Source: DASRDR01 sp044867785 (GTDB lineage Bacteria; Methylomirabilota; Methylomirabilia; Rokubacteriales; DASRDR01). From it: a stretch of 35,595 nt of DNA. Made by a program: the position numbers and the translations under genes. Positions 32,844-35,595 of this stretch are shown piece after piece. Numbering within the stretch: position 1 is the stretch's first letter; every line of letters starts with the position of its first letter. The notes below the pieces were generated by a model, which made no database searches, was not told the DNA's origin, and saw only the letters and a program-made list of their open reading frames with translations. The stretch lies in contig JBIOVM010000184.1 in assembly GCA_044867785.1 (NCBI GenBank), positions 1-35,595 on the forward strand, read 5' to 3'.

Positions 32844-33578
32844 TCAGAGACCCCAGCCGCCGCTCACGTGGACGTTGGCCCCGGTGACGTAGCCGGCCTC
32901 GTCGGACAAGAGGAAGCGCGCGGCGGCGACCACGTCCTCGATCTGTCCCAAATGCCCGGCGGGAATGCGCTCCAGGAGGCTGTCGAGATCGAAGCGCGGG
33001 AATCCCGGCGTCTCGAGGATCCCCGGGGACACCGCGTTCACCGTGATGCCGTGCGGGGCGAGCACCTTGGCGAGCGACCGCACCAGGACGAGGAGACCGG
33101 CCTTGGCGATGTAGTAGGCCGTGACGTTGGGCTGTGCGGAGAGGCGGTCCGCCGTCGCCAGGCCGAGGCCCAGGATGCGGCCCCAGCCTCGAGCCTGCAT
33201 CCCCGGCGCCGCGGCCTGGGTCAGGAACAGCAGCGGGTCGAGGTTCTGACGAAAGGCCTCGCGCCATCGCTCGGGCGTCTCCTCGAGGAGCGGCGCCTCG
33301 TGATAGGGGCCGGCTCCGTGAACGAGGGCGTCGAGGCGTCCCCAGGTCGTCTCCACACGAAAGACGAGCGCGCGCGCCGCGTCCGCGTCGGCGAGGTCCG
33401 CCGGGAGGGCGAGCGCGGGAGCGCCCGCGGCCTCGATGGCGGCGCGCGTCACCTCGGCCGCCCGTGCGTCCGTCCGGTACGACACCGCGACCGCCCAACC
33501 GCGACGCGCCAGGTCCAGCGCGATGCCGCGGGCGATGCCGCGCGTCGCTCCCGTGACGAGTGCCACCCGGTCGGCCAT
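32844..33578 (-). CDS. Short-chain dehydrogenase/reductase with Thr at the Ser position
   Basis: An NAD(P)-dependent SDR of 244 aa. The cofactor loop is TGATRGIARG, where the third Gly of the usual GxxxGxG is Ala. The catalytic triad has Tyr155 and Lys159 (YYIAK). The Ser 13 residues before Tyr is Thr142 (GLATADR), which may still supply a hydroxyl. The NNAG motif is HGAG. The C-terminal GYVTGANVHVSGGWGL is typical of FabG-like SDRs. The frame extends far upstream but ATG 33578, 14 nt after the TPR stop, with GGTGA 7 nt before it, is the sensible start. The Gly and Ser changes are mild, so activity is plausible. Confidence 0.9.
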   Translation of the reverse strand: MADRVALVTGATRGIARGIALDLARRGWAVAVSYRTDARAAEVTRAAIEAAGAPALALPADLADADAARALVFRVETTWGRLDALVHGAGPYHEAPLLEETPERWREAFRQNLDPLLFLTQAAAPGMQARGWGRILGLGLATADRLSAQPNVTAYYIAKAGLLVLVRSLAKVLAPHGITVNAVSPGILETPGFPRFDLDSLLERIPAGHLGQIEDVVAAARFLLSDEAGYVTGANVHVSGGWGL

Positions 33579-33592
33579 CAGCGGTTCACCGT

Positions 33593-34078
33593 CTAGTTGA
33601 GCCGCCCGCGCAACGTATGGAGTGCCTTCCGCGCCTCGGGGTCGGTCGGCGCCATCCGCACGGCCCCCTCGAACTCGCGCAACGCGTCCCACCACCGGCC
33701 GCGCCGGAGGTGGATTCGCCCCAGGTTCATGTAGGGAAACTGCTTCGGCTCGTAGCGAGGCGCCAGCTTGGCCTTCATCAGCCACGGGATTGCCTCGTCG
33801 AGACGATCCTTCTGCATGAGGTACACGCCGATGTCGTTGTAGGGGTTCCCGAACTCCGGATCCACCTCGATGGCGCGGAGGCACTCGGCCGTCGCCTCGT
33901 CGAGCTTCCCCTGGAAGCTGTACGTCCAGCCGAGGTACGTGTGCGCCTCCGCGGTCGGGCGGATCTCGATCGACCGCTTGTACGCCTCGATCGCCCGCTC
34001 CAGCTCGCCGGCCATCTGGAGCCGGCAGCCTTCCTGCCAGAGCTCGGTCGCTCGCCGGATCCGATCCTCGTCGGCCAC
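33593..34078 (-). CDS. Tetratricopeptide-repeat protein
   Basis: The product is 161 aa with about four TPR motifs (for example LWQEGCRLQMAGELERAIEAYKRSIEI and the next LDEATAECLRAIEVDP, then LDEAIPWLMKAK and a final RWWDALREFEGAVRMAP). No signal peptide or enzymatic domain is visible, so it is a small scaffold or adaptor. The GTG start at 34078 has GAGG 6 nt upstream. It lies between the transporter ATPase and the SDR, with 53 and 14 nt gaps. Confidence 0.9.
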   Translation of the reverse strand: MADEDRIRRATELWQEGCRLQMAGELERAIEAYKRSIEIRPTAEAHTYLGWTYSFQGKLDEATAECLRAIEVDPEFGNPYNDIGVYLMQKDRLDEAIPWLMKAKLAPRYEPKQFPYMNLGRIHLRRGRWWDALREFEGAVRMAPTDPEARKALHTLRGRLN

Positions 34079-34131
34079 CCGCTACCTCGGGCGCCCGGGC
34101 GACTGGCCCGCGCGGTCGACCATGGGTCTCG

Positions 34132-35103
34132 TCACGTGGCCAGGTGACAGGCCACACGATGGCCGGGCCCGAGCGCACGGAGCTGCGGAGACTCCGCCCG
34201 GCAGCGGGACTCGGCGATCGGACAACGCGGATGAAATCGGCAACCCGGGGGAATGGCGATCGGACTCGGCGGATCACCGGGCAAGACCGGAGGCCGCCAG
34301 ACGGACGTGGGGTCTGGGAACGGGACCGACGCCCGCAGCGCCTGGGTGTAGGGGTGGAGCGGCCGCTCGAAGAGGGCCTCGGTCGGTGCCTCCTCGACGA
34401 CCTGGCCGAGGTACATGACCGCGACGCGATCCGCCACCTGCCGGACGACCGCGAGATCGTGGGAGATGAAGAGGTACGCGACCCGGAACTCCGCCTGGAG
34501 GTCGCGGAGGAGCGCGAGCACGCGCAGCTTGACGGTCACGTCCAGGCCCGACGTGATCTCGTCGGCGACCACCAGGTCCGGACGGAGCGCGAGCGCCCGC
34601 GCGATCGCGACGCGCTGTCGCTGCCCGCCCGAGAACTCGTGCGGGTAACGGCGCGCGGCGTCCCGCGGGAGCCCCACCCGGTCGAGGAGATCCCCGACCA
34701 TGCGGTCATGATCGCCTGGAACCGCGTGGACCGCGAGGGGCTGCGCGACGATCGCGCCGACCGACCGCCGGGGGTTCAACGACGCGTAGGGATTCTGGAA
34801 GACGATCTGCATGCGCCGCCGGATGGGCCGGAGCGCCGCCTGGGAGAGCTCCGTGATGTCCTCGCCGCTCAGCAGCACGCGCCCCGCGGTGGGCTCCACC
34901 AGGCGCAGGATGCTCCGCCCCAGCGTGGTCTTCCCGGAGCCCGACTCCCCGACCAGGCCCAAGGTCTCCTGTCGCGCCAGGCCGATGCTGACGCCGTCGA
35001 CGGCGCGCAGGGTGCGGACCGGCTCGAGCCACCCGCCCCGCCGAAAGTGGGTCCGGAGGTCTCGCGTCTCGAGAAGCGGCGGGGAGACGGCCGCGCCGTT
35101 CAC
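34132..35103 (-). CDS. Oligopeptide/dipeptide ABC transporter ATPase (DppF/OppF type)
   Basis: ATPase subunit of a peptide or nickel/opine-type importer. It is 323 aa from GTG 35103. Walker A is VGESGSGKTT, then IVFQNPYASLNPR, signature FSGGQRQR, and Walker B VVADEITSGLD (the usual Pro after the Glu is Ile). The C-terminal oligopeptide domain has CRFHPRCP. The GTG overlaps the upstream ATPase stop (GTGA). Together with the partial gene after it, this is the second of a DppD-DppF pair; binding protein and permeases lie outside the window. Confidence 0.93.
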   Translation of the reverse strand: MNGAAVSPPLLETRDLRTHFRRGGWLEPVRTLRAVDGVSIGLARQETLGLVGESGSGKTTLGRSILRLVEPTAGRVLLSGEDITELSQAALRPIRRRMQIVFQNPYASLNPRRSVGAIVAQPLAVHAVPGDHDRMVGDLLDRVGLPRDAARRYPHEFSGGQRQRVAIARALALRPDLVVADEITSGLDVTVKLRVLALLRDLQAEFRVAYLFISHDLAVVRQVADRVAVMYLGQVVEEAPTEALFERPLHPYTQALRASVPFPDPTSVWRPPVLPGDPPSPIAIPPGCRFHPRCPIAESRCRAESPQLRALGPGHRVACHLAT

Positions 35104-35595
35104 GCCGCCTCGTACAGGTGACAGGCGACCGCGTGGCCGGGCGCGATCTCCCCGAGCGCCGGCATCGCCTGGTCGCAGATCGCCAGGCGGCGCGGACACC
35201 GCTCGCGGAACGGGCAGGCCGCGGGCGGCGCGGTCAGGACCGGCATCAGGCCCTCGAGGGCGGCGCCGGCGTGCGCGCGGAGGTCGGCCCGCAGCGCCTG
35301 GGCCAGAAGCCCCTGCGTGTAGGGATGAGCGGGGGCGCGGAAGAGGTCCCGAGTCGCCGCGGACTCGACCAGGCAGCCCGCGTACATCACGGCGATCCGG
35401 TGGGCCAGGTGGGCGACGACGCCCAGGTCGTGCGTGACGAACAGCGTCGCGACGCGGCGCTCGGCCTGCAGGCCCTCGAGCAGCCGGAGGATCTGCGCCT
35501 GGGTGGTGACGTCGAGCGCGGTGGTTGGCTCGTCGGCGATCAGCAACGTGGGGTTGCAGGCGAGCGCCGCGGCGATCATGGCGCGCTGGCGCATA
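35100..35595 (-). CDS. Oligopeptide/dipeptide ABC transporter ATPase (DppD/OppD type), 5' end outside window
   Basis: Only the C-terminal ~165 residues are present. They begin at the ABC signature end (MRQRAMIAAALA), then Walker B (LLIADEPTTALD), the switch VTHDLGVVAHL, YAGCLVES and the oligopeptide C-terminal domain with CPFRERCPRRLAICD. Its gene continues past 35595, so the internal ATG at 35594 is not its start. It is coupled to the next ATPase gene by GTGA. Confidence 0.93.
   Translation of the reverse strand, partial: MRQRAMIAAALACNPTLLIADEPTTALDVTTQAQILRLLEGLQAERRVATLFVTHDLGVVAHLAHRIAVMYAGCLVESAATRDLFRAPAHPYTQGLLAQALRADLRAHAGAALEGLMPVLTAPPAACPFRERCPRRLAICDQAMPALGEIAPGHAVACHLYEAA

Overview
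The window is GC-rich bacterial chromosome, packed with genes. It uses many GTG and TTG starts, and its stop/start codons overlap repeatedly. The left part is a conserved translation, envelope and isoprenoid cluster. The right part has amino-acid and organic-acid metabolism, several ABC transporters and acyl-CoA enzymes. That mix resembles soil or subsurface Candidatus Rokubacteria (Methylomirabilota) or a related deltaproteobacteria-like lineage. The taxonomic call is inference. No rRNA, tRNA, CRISPR, insertion sequence or phage gene was found, and no gene-free gap exceeds about 200 bases.

Bases 1-13,502, all minus strand. Read in transcription order, rplM-rpsI has a TTGACA-17-TATGGT promoter and ends in a strong intrinsic terminator only 18 nt before argJ. 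Then come rpsB-tsf-pyrH-frr-uppS-cdsA-dxr-rseP, a thioredoxin-fold [2Fe-2S] ferredoxin, and proS. A second intrinsic terminator follows proS, then rimP-nusA runs off the left edge. This is the widely conserved ribosome/undecaprenol/MEP-pathway cluster, with the ferredoxin in the slot where ispG lies in many genomes.

Bases 13,502-28,079 hold a directon of 14 minus-strand genes with short gaps or overlaps. In order of transcription: PaaK-like ligase, MmgE/PrpD protein, ADP-forming acyl-CoA synthetase, NitT/TauT-type transporter (binding protein, permease, ATPase), lipoprotein, nitrilase-fold protein lacking the catalytic cysteine, second lipoprotein, ACT-malic enzyme, aminotransferase, a CDP-alcohol phosphatidyltransferase-like protein lacking the last catalytic aspartate, membrane protein, and endonuclease III. 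The first six look like an uptake-and-CoA-activation cassette for an unidentified organic (possibly aromatic) acid.

Bases 28,275-31,235 are plus strand: thioredoxin, a glycolipid-binding-domain protein behind a hairpin that could hide its ribosome site, a DadA-type FAD oxidoreductase, and an AlkB-family dioxygenase that may be leaderless.

Bases 31,262-35,595 return to the minus strand: the end of an oligopeptide ABC transporter operon (DppD partial, DppF), TPR protein, SDR, enoyl-CoA hydratase and a membrane protein with a glycine-rich linker.

The most unusual points are the two proteins with altered catalytic residues (nitrilase Cys to Ala; phosphatidyltransferase Asp to Ala), the PaaK/PrpD/ACD/transporter cassette, and the ferredoxin beside the MEP-pathway genes.
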